DNA of 33,875 bases from Pseudomonadales bacterium (lineage in GTDB: Bacteria; Pseudomonadota; Gammaproteobacteria; Pseudomonadales; Azotimanducaceae), in NCBI GenBank assembly GCA_016763855.1, contig JAESSY010000050.1, positions 1 to 33,875 on the forward strand, in the 5' to 3' direction. The notes beneath the pieces are model-generated. The model worked only from the letters and a program-made list of their open reading frames with translations, made no database searches and was not told where the DNA came from. Positions 9,655 through 18,020 of this stretch are shown here, piece after piece. Numbering within the stretch: the stretch's first letter is position 1; the number at the start of each line of letters is the position of its first letter. The position numbers and the translations under genes were made by a program.

Positions 9655-10458
9655 TTATACGTCCACTGTTTCAACCCAGGTATTAACAACCTGGGTTTTT
9701 TCTTCTAGAAGAACAATATCTTCTTCATAGAAATTCAATGCTTGCTGCATCTCAGAATCTAGTCCTTCCTCAATACTCGACAAGGCGATTTTTAGTGCAG
9801 CTTGGACATTTAGTACAATATCATCTGCTCCCTTATCCATTTCAGAATGTTGAATGATGACCTGGCCGACCACTTCAGGTAATTGCCAACTATTTGCTAA
9901 TAGTGCGCCAGCGCGTACATAATATTTTTCAATAAATATCAACATTTCATCAGCTTCTAGTTCGAACTCAGCAAGACTCTGTACGACAACGGGTTTACCA
10001 ATTTGACAAAGCAAACCCCCTAAGAAACTGGATTCGACGTTAGTTTTTCTCATTCTTGCTATTTCTCGAGACCAGGCTGAACAAAGCAAAGACTCATGCC
10101 ACATGCTTTTTAGAAGCGCTTCATTTCCGGGGGCTGCAAACAAATCCGAATTGAGACTGGTTGCTAATACCAGCTCTCCTATTGTGACTATTCCCAGGCG
10201 CGCAATCGCTTGTTGCAAAGAGACAAATGCAGAGACAGGCCTATATATTGGTGAATTGGCAATCCTCATGACATGACCCGCAAGTGCCTGATCACCTTGA
10301 ATGAGTCTACTTAACTGTTGGGCATCTGAATTTTCATCCATCGTCAGCTCAATCACCATTGCAGCTACTTTAGGCAAAATTGGCAATTCCAGCTCTCGCC
10401 GCTCAAGTTTATCTTCGAAAATTAATTCGACTTGTTTCATCCTGGCCAATTTGGACAT
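9655..10458 (-). CDS. HDOD domain protein
   Basis: A 267-residue protein whose residues about 22-215 form an HDOD domain, a catalytically dead relative of HD phosphohydrolases common in bacterial signalling. The stretch LPILPKVAAMVIELTMDE, the MRIANSPIYRP segment and QAIARLGIVTIGELVLATSL are typical. No second output domain is present. It starts with ATG at 10458 and is followed five bases later by sthA, suggesting a shared transcript. A terminator-like inverted repeat overlaps its last codons (see separate entry). The exact role is unknown. Confidence 0.85.
   Translation of the reverse strand: MSKLARMKQVELIFEDKLERRELELPILPKVAAMVIELTMDENSDAQQLSRLIQGDQALAGHVMRIANSPIYRPVSAFVSLQQAIARLGIVTIGELVLATSLNSDLFAAPGNEALLKSMWHESLLCSAWSREIARMRKTNVESSFLGGLLCQIGKPVVVQSLAEFELEADEMLIFIEKYYVRAGALLANSWQLPEVVGQVIIQHSEMDKGADDIVLNVQAALKIALSSIEEGLDSEMQQALNFYEEDIVLLEEKTQVVNTWVETVDV
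9673..9701 (+). terminator. Terminator-like hairpin overlapping the HDOD 3' end
   Basis: A perfect 9-bp inverted repeat (AACCCAGGT at 9673-9681, ACCTGGGTT at 9689-9697) with a 7-base loop runs into TTTTTT on the plus strand. Read on the plus strand it has intrinsic-terminator form, opposing antisense transcription into the HDOD gene. On the minus-strand transcript the stem lies in the last HDOD codons, about 24 bases before the sthA start, where it could act as an intercistronic structure. Confidence 0.5.
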
Positions 10459-10595
10459 CCAATATCCCTAACTTTAGCCCCGAAAAATGGGCTGGTAGAC
10501 TAAATATAGACCAAGGAATGAGGTTTGCAGAGAACGTTAAGGAAGAAATTGAGAATGTTAGGGAAGGGGGAAAAGAGTGGCGGCGCACTTATCGC

Positions 10596-10832
10596 CTAAG
10601 AGGCATCATAATGCTTGGAGGCTGAGTGAGTATTCTGGATTTCGGCAATATCTCCATTGTATTCATCACACTTATTTGTGTCCCCGCCGCATATTTCACA
10701 AGCACCACTAATACCGACGCGATTAAGCCCGCCACAGGTGCCTGAAATGGGTTCTCTGCCACGAATAACACCAATGGACATTGCAGCTACAATGAAAACA
10801 AAAAACGCAAAGCTTAGTAAAAATTCAATCAT
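10596..10832 (-). CDS. nqrM: Na+-NQR maturation factor NqrM (DUF539)
   Basis: Small membrane protein needed to mature the Na+-translocating NADH:quinone oxidoreductase, probably by helping place its iron centre (family knowledge). The 78-residue product has one N-terminal helix (about 3-20) followed by a cysteine-rich segment, with TCGGLNRVG and then GACEICGGDTNKCDEY, the pattern of DUF539/NqrM. The ATG at 10832 is preferred; a TTG two codons upstream (10838) is possible. It follows apbE by 18 bases on the same strand, and both act on the same enzyme. The structural nqrA-F genes are not in this window. Confidence 0.9.
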   Translation of the reverse strand: MIEFLLSFAFFVFIVAAMSIGVIRGREPISGTCGGLNRVGISGACEICGGDTNKCDEYNGDIAEIQNTHSASKHYDAS

Positions 10833-10850
10833 GACCAATCTACTTTTTGC

Positions 10851-11915
10851 TCAATTTAATTCAAGTGAATCAGAGGAAAGGGCTTTAAAGGCTTCACTGT
10901 AACGTTCTTCATAGCCATTATCTGTCTTTAGTATAACCAATACTGCCAGACTTTGCCGTTCTGCCATCTCTAAGCCCTGCTCAGCACCCATTACATTAAT
11001 CGCAGTTGCGTACCCATCAGCCATTGCGGTTGTTTTTGCCACCACAGTAACCGATGCCACATTATGAGTTATGGGTCTGCCAGTGAGAGGGCTAATGGTA
11101 TGTGAGTATCTTTGACCAGCCACTTCAAAGTAATTCCGATAGTCACCGCTAGTTGCCATGGCTTGATCTCGTAACTCGATAGCTTTGAAAGCGGTACGTT
11201 GACTTGCATCCGGCTTCTCTATTCCGATACGCCAATTATACCCTTTCTCGTTAACACCCTTAGCTCTCAATTCACCGCCGATTTCGACCAAGTAGTTATT
11301 AATGCCTCTAGCTTCCAGCAACAATGCGATTTGATCTACACCATAGCCCTTTGCAATGGCCGAAAGATCGATATAGATATTCGCCTTTTTGATTGCACCC
11401 TCGTTTGAAATATTCAACAAATCCATACTAACCCGTGACTTTGCAAGATCAATTTCCCCCTGAGAGGGTAGAACTTGTTGGGTAACATCTGAACCGAAAC
11501 CCCACAGGTTTACCAATGGGCCGATGGTGATATCAAACTGACCACCACTAACATTATAAATTTGTTCCGCTATACGCATTATGTCAATATTTTCTTTGGA
11601 CAATGGAAAGAATTGATTAATGGGCGCTTGGTTAAATCTGGACAATTCTGAATCAGGAATATAGGTAGACATAAGTTGATTAACATCAATCAGCTTTTGA
11701 TCGATAAGCTTTTTCAGTACTTCTACATCAACTTTATCTACCACCTTTACGCTATAGGTTGTACCCATAGTGTTCCCTGTGATCAAGTTAATTTTTGGGA
11801 GTGTGCACGCCCCTAAAAACATCACTAGAAAGATGGTGATTAAGGTGGGTAGATAGACTCTCAAGAATATTCTCTTGTCATAAGTAGATCTCAGAATTAT
11901 ACCCAATCCTTTCAT
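10851..11915 (-). CDS. apbE: FAD:protein FMN transferase ApbE
   Basis: Mg-dependent enzyme that attaches FMN covalently to threonine residues of periplasm-facing flavoproteins such as NqrB, NqrC and Rnf subunits. The 354-residue protein has a signal peptide ending in a lipobox (LGAC, Cys37), so it should be an envelope lipoprotein. Typical ApbE stretches follow: GNTMGTTYSVK (48-57), FDITIGPLVNLWGFG, DLSAIAKGYGVD, and the C-terminal TSGDYRNYF, HTISPLTGRP and DGYATAINVMG. It starts with ATG at 11915 and leads directly to nqrM, which supports a role in NQR flavinylation. It is divergent from the thioesterase gene. Confidence 0.95.
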   Translation of the reverse strand: MKGLGIILRSTYDKRIFLRVYLPTLITIFLVMFLGACTLPKINLITGNTMGTTYSVKVVDKVDVEVLKKLIDQKLIDVNQLMSTYIPDSELSRFNQAPINQFFPLSKENIDIMRIAEQIYNVSGGQFDITIGPLVNLWGFGSDVTQQVLPSQGEIDLAKSRVSMDLLNISNEGAIKKANIYIDLSAIAKGYGVDQIALLLEARGINNYLVEIGGELRAKGVNEKGYNWRIGIEKPDASQRTAFKAIELRDQAMATSGDYRNYFEVAGQRYSHTISPLTGRPITHNVASVTVVAKTTAMADGYATAINVMGAEQGLEMAERQSLAVLVILKTDNGYEERYSEAFKALSSDSLELN

Positions 11916-11984
11916 GGAAATCTGGCGACTGAGGCACTTCAGTATGATTTAATCTGACATTCACAACATCGAAAGCAACTAAAT

Positions 11985-12434
11985 ATGCACAACATTGACT
12001 CTGTTCATTCATTAGAAAAAGCATTGCACGATCTCATTCCTATTAGTCAGGCTATGGGAATTTCTGTTGTCCACTATGATGGCACCCTCCTTCGGCTTAA
12101 AGCGCCACTATCAAATAATATCAATCATCAGCAGACAGCATTTGGAGGTAGTTTATTTTCAATCGCCGCACTTTCAGGCTGGGGTCTGATTCAGTTGAAA
12201 TTAGCAGAATTGAATATTCAAGCGAACACAGTGATCGCAGGAGGTAATGTCAGTTACAGCAAACCTGTATCTAAAGATCTTATTTGCGAATGTCGCCTTG
12301 AGTCAAGTTATCAAAGTTTCGTTACCAGGCTACAAACCACCGGAAAAGCCTCCCTCATTCTCCAACCAGAAATTATTCTAGCGGATGAAAACGCTATGTC
12401 TTTTTCTGGAAAGTTTGTTGTTAAACAGCTGTAA
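11985..12434 (+). CDS. YiiD_C-type hotdog thioesterase
   Basis: A 149-residue protein of the hotdog fold, family 'putative thioesterase, YiiD C-terminal domain'. Visible marks are RLKAPLSNNINHQQTAFGGSLFSIAALSGWG (written here across two motifs: the NNINHQQTAFGGS active-site segment and the following helix) and the later GGNVSYSKPVSKDLICEC strand. It is the length of a free-standing YiiD_C domain; the acetyltransferase half found in some relatives is absent. The substrate is unknown. Start ATG at 11985, 69 bases from the divergent apbE start. Confidence 0.83.
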   Translation: MHNIDSVHSLEKALHDLIPISQAMGISVVHYDGTLLRLKAPLSNNINHQQTAFGGSLFSIAALSGWGLIQLKLAELNIQANTVIAGGNVSYSKPVSKDLICECRLESSYQSFVTRLQTTGKASLILQPEIILADENAMSFSGKFVVKQL

Positions 12435-12460
12435 AAGCTATTCGAATGAGTATTTGAGTC

Positions 12461-12500
12461 GGATATCGATATCATCCGTTTAGGGTATCGATTTCATCGA
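12461..12500. repeat. Two tandem ATCGAT-palindrome elements
   Basis: Two related 18-base elements, GGATATCGATATCATCCG (12461-12478) and GGGTATCGATTTCATCGA (12483-12500), match at 14 of 18 positions and start 22 bases apart, about two helical turns. The first contains the perfect 12-base palindrome GATATCGATATC; the second contains ATCGAT twice. They lie 70 bases upstream of the Arg-rich ORF and could be paired operator sites. No known regulator is assigned. Confidence 0.45.
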
Positions 12501-12569
12501 TTACGCGCCTCTTATTTATAGGCAGATCCAGATAGAATCTTACCCATACCAATAAATAATAATAAAGTA

Positions 12570-12842
12570 ATGAACGCGAACGGTAATACTAACTGGTTTA
12601 GAAAACCAAATCGAAGATTGAATACACAACGACGTGTAAACCGTCTTGACAGACGACAAGGTAATTTAGTCTCAAGTTTCTGTCGCCGTTCTACAACATT
12701 GAGTCGGCGGACAGACGATAGAAGGACATCCCTACACTCAACTGAGTGGATTCAACTCAGTAACACCCGCCCCAGAAAAAAAATTTATGTATGTGCAAAC
12801 GACACTCCCAGAATCGGCCAATTTATAGATCTCGCGGTTTGA
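12570..12842 (+). CDS. Arg-rich 90-residue hypothetical protein
   Basis: Not recognised. The ORF encodes 90 residues. The first half is very basic with repeated Arg pairs (NRRLN, QRRVNRLDRRQ, FCRRS, LSRRTDDRRTS); the last 35 residues look like a short globular piece (WIQLSNTRPRKKIYV, then PRIGQFIDLAV). There is no signal peptide or membrane helix. The ATG at 12570 has only a weak purine stretch (AAAG) upstream. It fills the space between the thioesterase and the PLP-enzyme gene on the same strand, with no overlap, which favours a real gene, but the composition could also be chance. A nucleic-acid-binding role would be a guess from charge alone. Confidence 0.5.
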   Translation: MNANGNTNWFRKPNRRLNTQRRVNRLDRRQGNLVSSFCRRSTTLSRRTDDRRTSLHSTEWIQLSNTRPRKKIYVCANDTPRIGQFIDLAV

Positions 12843-12920
12843 ACTCTTTTGCAAACTTTTTTGTAAATTGTTTAGTGAAAGCATAATATCGCTGTTATCT
12901 CCTAAATCGGATTTATCAAG

Positions 12921-13940
12921 GTGTCAAACAATACAGATCAGTCGCTTTATTCAGAAAAATTAGCCATTCCCAGAATTAAACTTGCTCGCTTGCCTACACC
13001 TTTAGTTCCCCTAAGGCGATTCAGTGCAAAACATAGTATTCCAACGATTTGGCTAAAGCGAGACGACCTCACCGATACCAGTGCATCAGGAAACAAATTA
13101 CGCAAACTCGAATTCACGGTTGGTCAGGCCCTATCTGAATCTGCCACTGTTCTCATCACCTGTGGTGGTGTGCAATCCAATCACTGTAGAGCGACAGCGA
13201 TTGTTGCCAGTCAACTCGGTATTAAATCTCATCTAATATTACGGGGTAGATCTGATTCTCCTGTGGACGGCAACTTGCTTCTTAATAAACTGGTCGGGGC
13301 GAACATAAGCTTTGCCAGCCAATCGCAATTTGGCGACCTAGACTCGCTCTTCGCGAGTACAGCAAGTGCTTATATTGATGAAGGAGAGACGCCCTATTGC
13401 ATTCCCATGGGGGCCAGTGATGAAGTTGGGCTCTGGGGTTATATTGAAGCTTGCCGAGAAATGAAGACGCAGATAGAAGAGCAAGATCTAGAGGTTGATT
13501 ATCTGATTTCTGCAACGGGATCAGGTGGCACGGCAGGTGGATTGGTTGTCGGTAAAGCATTGTACGACTTAGACCTGAACATCCATTCCTTTAATGTCGC
13601 TCAAGACGCTGCCTTTTTTAAAGATAAGATATCTCAAGACATCAAAATTTGGCAACAAAGATACGGGGTTCCGCTCAACGCCAATGATATTCCCATATAC
13701 ATACAAGGCGGATATGTTGGCGAAGGATACGCTATAGCGAGTACCCCCGTATTTAAGCTGATTCAAGACCTGGCTCAGACAGAAGGCGTAATTCTTGACC
13801 CTGTTTACACAGCAAAGGCATTCTACGGTTTGATGTGCGAACTGGAAAAAGGAAAATTTAGAAGCAGTGACGACCTAATATTCTTACATACAGGTGGATT
13901 GTTTGGTCTGTTTCCGCAAAGAGATCAACTTTTCCCGTAA
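12921..13940 (+). CDS. D-cysteine desulfhydrase / ACC-deaminase family PLP enzyme
   Basis: PLP-dependent fold-type II enzyme that most likely releases sulfide, ammonia and pyruvate from D-cysteine, or deaminates a related compound. Over 339 residues it shows the family's N-terminal substrate/cofactor segment (LARLPTPLVPL, WLKRDDLT), the PLP lysine in SGNKLRKLEF (Lys59), the TCGGVQSNHCRATA loop that contacts the substrate carboxylate, and the ATGSGGTAGG phosphate-binding loop. The C-terminal LDPVYTAKAFYGL and HTGG segments also fit. The start is GTG at 12921. D-cysteine desulfhydrase and ACC deaminase are hard to separate; the former is likelier in this group. Confidence 0.88.
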   Translation: MSNNTDQSLYSEKLAIPRIKLARLPTPLVPLRRFSAKHSIPTIWLKRDDLTDTSASGNKLRKLEFTVGQALSESATVLITCGGVQSNHCRATAIVASQLGIKSHLILRGRSDSPVDGNLLLNKLVGANISFASQSQFGDLDSLFASTASAYIDEGETPYCIPMGASDEVGLWGYIEACREMKTQIEEQDLEVDYLISATGSGGTAGGLVVGKALYDLDLNIHSFNVAQDAAFFKDKISQDIKIWQQRYGVPLNANDIPIYIQGGYVGEGYAIASTPVFKLIQDLAQTEGVILDPVYTAKAFYGLMCELEKGKFRSSDDLIFLHTGGLFGLFPQRDQLFP

Positions 13941-14074
13941 CGCGCTGCCAAAGCAATCACGCCATTTGACTATTAAAATAGCACTCGAGTACAAATGGAA
14001 TACTCAAAGAATTATTTTTTGTTATCATTAAACTTGCTTAATGGTATAGGTATTCAGTAATCAAAATTCTAATC

Positions 14075-14746
14075 TTGCTAGTGACTATCATCCTAGACAC
14101 AGGATGTGCTTCAAAACCAGATCGACAAATCCTTCCTTGCGAAGGTAGAAAATGTAAGACCGCTGATCTACTGGATAACACTAACTCAAGAGAAGAATGG
14201 TATTGTTATGGCAAAAAAAGCGGTGGTGACTGGTATTGCGGAAATCAAGCTGACGACACCAAAATTGTCGCTATTACCACCCGAACGAGTGTGGATGTAA
14301 AAAATAGTGTCGTTCCTGGAGTAGAAACCATGAATGAAGCAAAAGCCATTTTAAGTAATAAAGCTATCTTAAGTAATAAAAAAGAACTTATACCAAAGTT
14401 AACGATCAAAAAGACAGGCCATTCACAACCAGTTAATTCCACAAGTAAATCATCGATGGTAGATGGATACCCAAGAGACGCCTATACCTTACAGATTATT
14501 GCCACGCAGAATGAAAAACAATTACTGCAATATATTGAACGAAATGAAATTACTGATCATATTGTCGCACATACTTTGAGCCAGGGTTCACAATGGTATG
14601 TCTTGCTTATCGGAATTTACTCAGGCTATACCGAGGCAAAAAGCGCGTCTCTTGAATGGATAAATAATCACCCTGAACATGCAGCACCTTGGATTAGAGC
14701 GCTAGGTGACATACAAGACGTGCTGATAACCCAGGAGGAAGAATGA
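14075..14746 (+). CDS. SPOR-domain envelope protein, non-ATG start
   Basis: Probable envelope protein. From TTG at 14075 it has 223 residues. A short hydrophobic N-terminus reaches LDTGC (Cys11), a possible but imperfect lipobox. Two copies of a WYC motif follow (EWYCYG 41-46, DWYCGN 52-57), then a linker and a C-terminal SPOR-like domain (about 135-215: YTLQIIATQNEK, QWYVLLIGIYSG) that would bind denuded peptidoglycan. The start is uncertain: the frame is open to 14042 and contains no ATG/GTG upstream. Reading from ATC at 14060 would give a better lipoprotein leader (MKILILLVTIIL), with TATAGGT about nine bases before it. The linker has a six-residue duplication (AILSNK twice, 91-102). The stop overlaps the selA ATG by ATGA, so the two are coupled. 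Confidence 0.78.
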   Translation: MLVTIILDTGCASKPDRQILPCEGRKCKTADLLDNTNSREEWYCYGKKSGGDWYCGNQADDTKIVAITTRTSVDVKNSVVPGVETMNEAKAILSNKAILSNKKELIPKLTIKKTGHSQPVNSTSKSSMVDGYPRDAYTLQIIATQNEKQLLQYIERNEITDHIVAHTLSQGSQWYVLLIGIYSGYTEAKSASLEWINNHPEHAAPWIRALGDIQDVLITQEEE

Positions 14747-16125
14747 GCTTACTCTCACAACTTCCCTCAGTCGACAGCTTGCTCCTTCGCTCCAAGGATC
14801 TTGTTAGGTCTTATGGACATCAGGAAGTTAGCAAAACTTTCAGAAACTTAATTTCCGGTGTTCGAGAAGAAGTAATCGAGAAAAAAATGAACTCGCTTCC
14901 CACAATAGAATCCTTTATCTCATTGGCGAGCAAAACACTAAAGGAAAATCAAACATCTAGCCTTAAAAAGGTGATAAATCTAACAGGTACAGTCCTCCAC
15001 ACCAACCTTGGAAGAGCGGAACTACCTCAATGTGCCATTGATGCCATCGCAATGGTCGCTGCCAATTACACTAATCTCGAGTTCAATATCGAAACCGGTA
15101 AACGTGGCGACCGAGACAAGCATATTGAATCTTTGATTATTGATATTACAGGAGCCGAAGCGGCGACTCTTGTGAACAACAATGCGGCGGCAGTCTTACT
15201 CACATTAAATACCCTTGCACGCGGAAAACAGGTACCGGTATCAAGAGGCGAGCTAGTTGAAATAGGTGGTTCTTTTCGGATTCCGGAAGTAATGCAAAGA
15301 TCTGGCTGTGAATTGATAGAAGTCGGTGCAACCAATAGAACCCATGAGAAAGATTATACCAACGCAATTACTGATCAAACTGCCCTCTTAATGAAGGTTC
15401 ACACAAGTAACTATGAAATTAAGGGATTCACCAGTGGCGTGTCTGACAGTCAGTTAGCAGCGATCGCGCACAAGCATCAGATCCCCTTCATCACCGATCT
15501 AGGCAGCGGCACTCTAATTGATTTACAACAGTGGGGATTGCCTTTTGAGCCGACGGTACAGGCAACACTTCAATCTGGCGCAGATATTGTGACATTCAGC
15601 GGAGACAAGTTACTCGGTGGTCCACAATGCGGAATCATTGTTGGCAAGAAAGAACTCATCAACTTAATCAAAAACAACCCTATGAAACGTGCACTTCGGG
15701 TAAATAAAATGACCATTGCTGCACTCTTTGAAGTGCTGAAACTCTATCTCGATCCCGACAGCCTTAAAGAGAAATTACCGACTCTCCGCTATTTAACTCG
15801 TTCAAAGGATGAGATAAAAGCGCTCGCTAGCACGCTCTTAAAAGAAGTATCCCTCAGCTTAGATTACATTGCCAAAGTAGAAATACTGCCTTGCGAAAGC
15901 CAAATTGGTAGTGGCTCGTTACCCACGGACTTGTTACCCAGTTACGCCCTTGCGATCACACCCAATGTTAATTCTGACCATGTTCTTACCAATCTAGCAA
16001 AGCAGTTTCGCACTTTACCCCAAGCCCTTATTGGTCGGATTAGCGACGGGAAGATCATTTTTGACTTAAGAACCCTTGAATCCAAGGATACTTTCCTTAA
16101 ACAAATACGACTCATGTCGAAATGA
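14743..16125 (+). CDS. selA: L-seryl-tRNA(Sec) selenium transferase SelA
   Basis: PLP enzyme that converts seryl-tRNA(Sec) to selenocysteyl-tRNA(Sec) using selenophosphate from SelD. The 460-residue protein matches bacterial SelA throughout: an N-terminal helical tRNA-binding part (1-65), INLTGTVLHTNLGRA at 78-92, ETGKRGDRDKH, NNNAAAVLL, and the PLP lysine in FSGDKLLGGPQCG (Lys289). Its start overlaps the SPOR gene and its stop overlaps selB, each by ATGA, so all three are cotranslated. No selD or selC was seen in the window, so those must lie elsewhere if the pathway works. Confidence 0.97.
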   Translation: MSLLSQLPSVDSLLLRSKDLVRSYGHQEVSKTFRNLISGVREEVIEKKMNSLPTIESFISLASKTLKENQTSSLKKVINLTGTVLHTNLGRAELPQCAIDAIAMVAANYTNLEFNIETGKRGDRDKHIESLIIDITGAEAATLVNNNAAAVLLTLNTLARGKQVPVSRGELVEIGGSFRIPEVMQRSGCELIEVGATNRTHEKDYTNAITDQTALLMKVHTSNYEIKGFTSGVSDSQLAAIAHKHQIPFITDLGSGTLIDLQQWGLPFEPTVQATLQSGADIVTFSGDKLLGGPQCGIIVGKKELINLIKNNPMKRALRVNKMTIAALFEVLKLYLDPDSLKEKLPTLRYLTRSKDEIKALASTLLKEVSLSLDYIAKVEILPCESQIGSGSLPTDLLPSYALAITPNVNSDHVLTNLAKQFRTLPQALIGRISDGKIIFDLRTLESKDTFLKQIRLMSK

Positions 16126-17987
16126 TTATTGCCAGTGCAGGTCATGTGGACCATGGTAAAACATTACTGGTACATTCACTCACCGGTATTGAGACGGACC
16201 GACTAGAAGAAGAAAAATCCCGAGGCTTAACCATTGATCTTGGCTTTGCCTATTTGCATCGGGCAGGAAAAACTATCGGTTTTGTCGATGTCCCTGGACA
16301 CACTCGTTTTATCAGCAACATGTTAACCGGCGTGAGCAGCATAGATTTTGCGATGTTGGTCATTGCGGCAGATGATGGTCCTATGCCCCAAACAATGGAG
16401 CATCTAGCGATCCTAAGTATCATGGGGATTTCTCAGGGATGTATTGCTCTGACAAAAATTGACCGAGTAGATGAAAACCGTTTAGCAGAAGTTAAGCGTG
16501 AAATTCGAATCCTCATTGATTCAAGCAAGCTAAATGACTCCCCAATATTTGAAGTCTCGAGCACTACTGGACAAGGGATTGATGCCCTCAGTGCTCACCT
16601 GTGGCAATCCTCAGAATCCCTCGCTACAAAACAATCAACGGGCCATTTCAGATTAGCGATAGATCGTTGTTTTAACATTAAGGGTTCTGGCGTCGTTGTA
16701 ACGGGATCAGTCTTTTCCGGTACAGTGAAAGTAGGAGATGAGCTTCATCTTCATCCAGGCAAAAAGTTAGTTCGTGTTAGATCAATTCATAGACAAAATG
16801 AAGATTCAACCCAGGGATTTAGTGGGGATCGGTGCGCTATCAATATTAGCGGAGATGTCAATCGTGATACTGTTAGCAGAGGAAATTGGTTGTCGTCAAA
16901 TGTAGACCTACCCCTTTCGGATAGGATAGATATATCATTTCGTTTACTTGAATCTGAAACCAAGCCACTAAAACACTTAACCCCCGTACACGTACATGTG
17001 GCAGCACAACATGTCACTGGTAGGTTGGTATTGTTAGAGAGCAAGACCATTTCTCCGGGGCAGGTCTCTTTTGTCCAATTAATACTCTCTCAAGCCATTA
17101 ACCTATGTTATGGAGATCGAATAGTCATTCGGGATCAAGCAGCTTCCCGAACTTTAGGCGGCGCACAGGTAATTGACCCCTTTGCGCCTCCTCGTGGATT
17201 AAAGAATCGCTTAGCTCAATTAAACGCTCTAATGGCAACATCGATACCAAAGCGATTAGACCGGATGTTAGAAGCAGTTGATAGTCAGATAAATGTCGCA
17301 GAAATTAAGGCCAGTTTCAATTTAGAAGAATTAGATACAGAGGCATTTGGCCACATCAGCAAAGCTGGAATCCTCTATTCAAAACATCATGTTAAAAACG
17401 GGAAAAAAGAAACATTAGATGCTTTACGTAAATGGCATAGAAATTTCCCCTCAGGTAAGGGCCCAACTCAATCCCAGCTTCGTAATCTATGCCAATTACC
17501 CTTGGCGCTCCTCGAATTCATTCTGGAATTATTGATAAGGGAGAAAGCCGTCAAAAAAACAGGTAATGAGTTTCAAGCACTGGAATATCAAAATGAACTA
17601 CCTGCAGTGGATAAAGCCTTTTGGCTAAAAGTTAAACCCTTACTTGAAAATGAACTCACTAAACCTCCAGTTCTTCATGAGCTAGCACGCTCTCTTAACT
17701 TGCCCCCTACAGTTTTGGATAAGCGGCTGAAAGGTCTCATTGCCTTTAACCTTGTCATAAAACCTGTCAAGAATCGATTTTTTCTACCAGAGGGGATATC
17801 AAGATTAAAGCTCATCGCCATTTCTGTTTCAGAGGATCAAGAAGACAATAAGTTCACAGTAATTAATTTCCGTGATAAGTCTTTATTAGGCAGAAATCTC
17901 TGCATCGAAATTCTGGAGTATTTTGACCAAATAGGGTTCACTCTGCGTCAGGGAGATTTTAGAATTATTCAGGATCTCAATAGGTAA
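16122..17987 (+). CDS. selB: Selenocysteine-specific elongation factor SelB
   Basis: GTPase that delivers selenocysteyl-tRNA(Sec) to ribosomes stopped at an in-frame UGA by binding the mRNA SECIS hairpin. The 621 residues have the expected order: G domain with P-loop GHVDHGKT (7-14), DVPGH and TKID motifs; EF-Tu-like barrels (about 170-340, [17 protein letters not shown]); then a C-terminal set of winged-helix domains (about 370-620) for SECIS binding. Length is close to E. coli SelB (614). The ATG lies inside the last codons of selA. With selA it shows that the organism reads UGA as selenocysteine in some genes. Confidence 0.97.
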   Translation: MIIASAGHVDHGKTLLVHSLTGIETDRLEEEKSRGLTIDLGFAYLHRAGKTIGFVDVPGHTRFISNMLTGVSSIDFAMLVIAADDGPMPQTMEHLAILSIMGISQGCIALTKIDRVDENRLAEVKREIRILIDSSKLNDSPIFEVSSTTGQGIDALSAHLWQSSESLATKQSTGHFRLAIDRCFNIKGSGVVVTGSVFSGTVKVGDELHLHPGKKLVRVRSIHRQNEDSTQGFSGDRCAINISGDVNRDTVSRGNWLSSNVDLPLSDRIDISFRLLESETKPLKHLTPVHVHVAAQHVTGRLVLLESKTISPGQVSFVQLILSQAINLCYGDRIVIRDQAASRTLGGAQVIDPFAPPRGLKNRLAQLNALMATSIPKRLDRMLEAVDSQINVAEIKASFNLEELDTEAFGHISKAGILYSKHHVKNGKKETLDALRKWHRNFPSGKGPTQSQLRNLCQLPLALLEFILELLIREKAVKKTGNEFQALEYQNELPAVDKAFWLKVKPLLENELTKPPVLHELARSLNLPPTVLDKRLKGLIAFNLVIKPVKNRFFLPEGISRLKLIAISVSEDQEDNKFTVINFRDKSLLGRNLCIEILEYFDQIGFTLRQGDFRIIQDLNR

Positions 17988-18020
17988 GTTCCTCATAGGC
18001 TCTTTTATAGGTAGAGAAGA

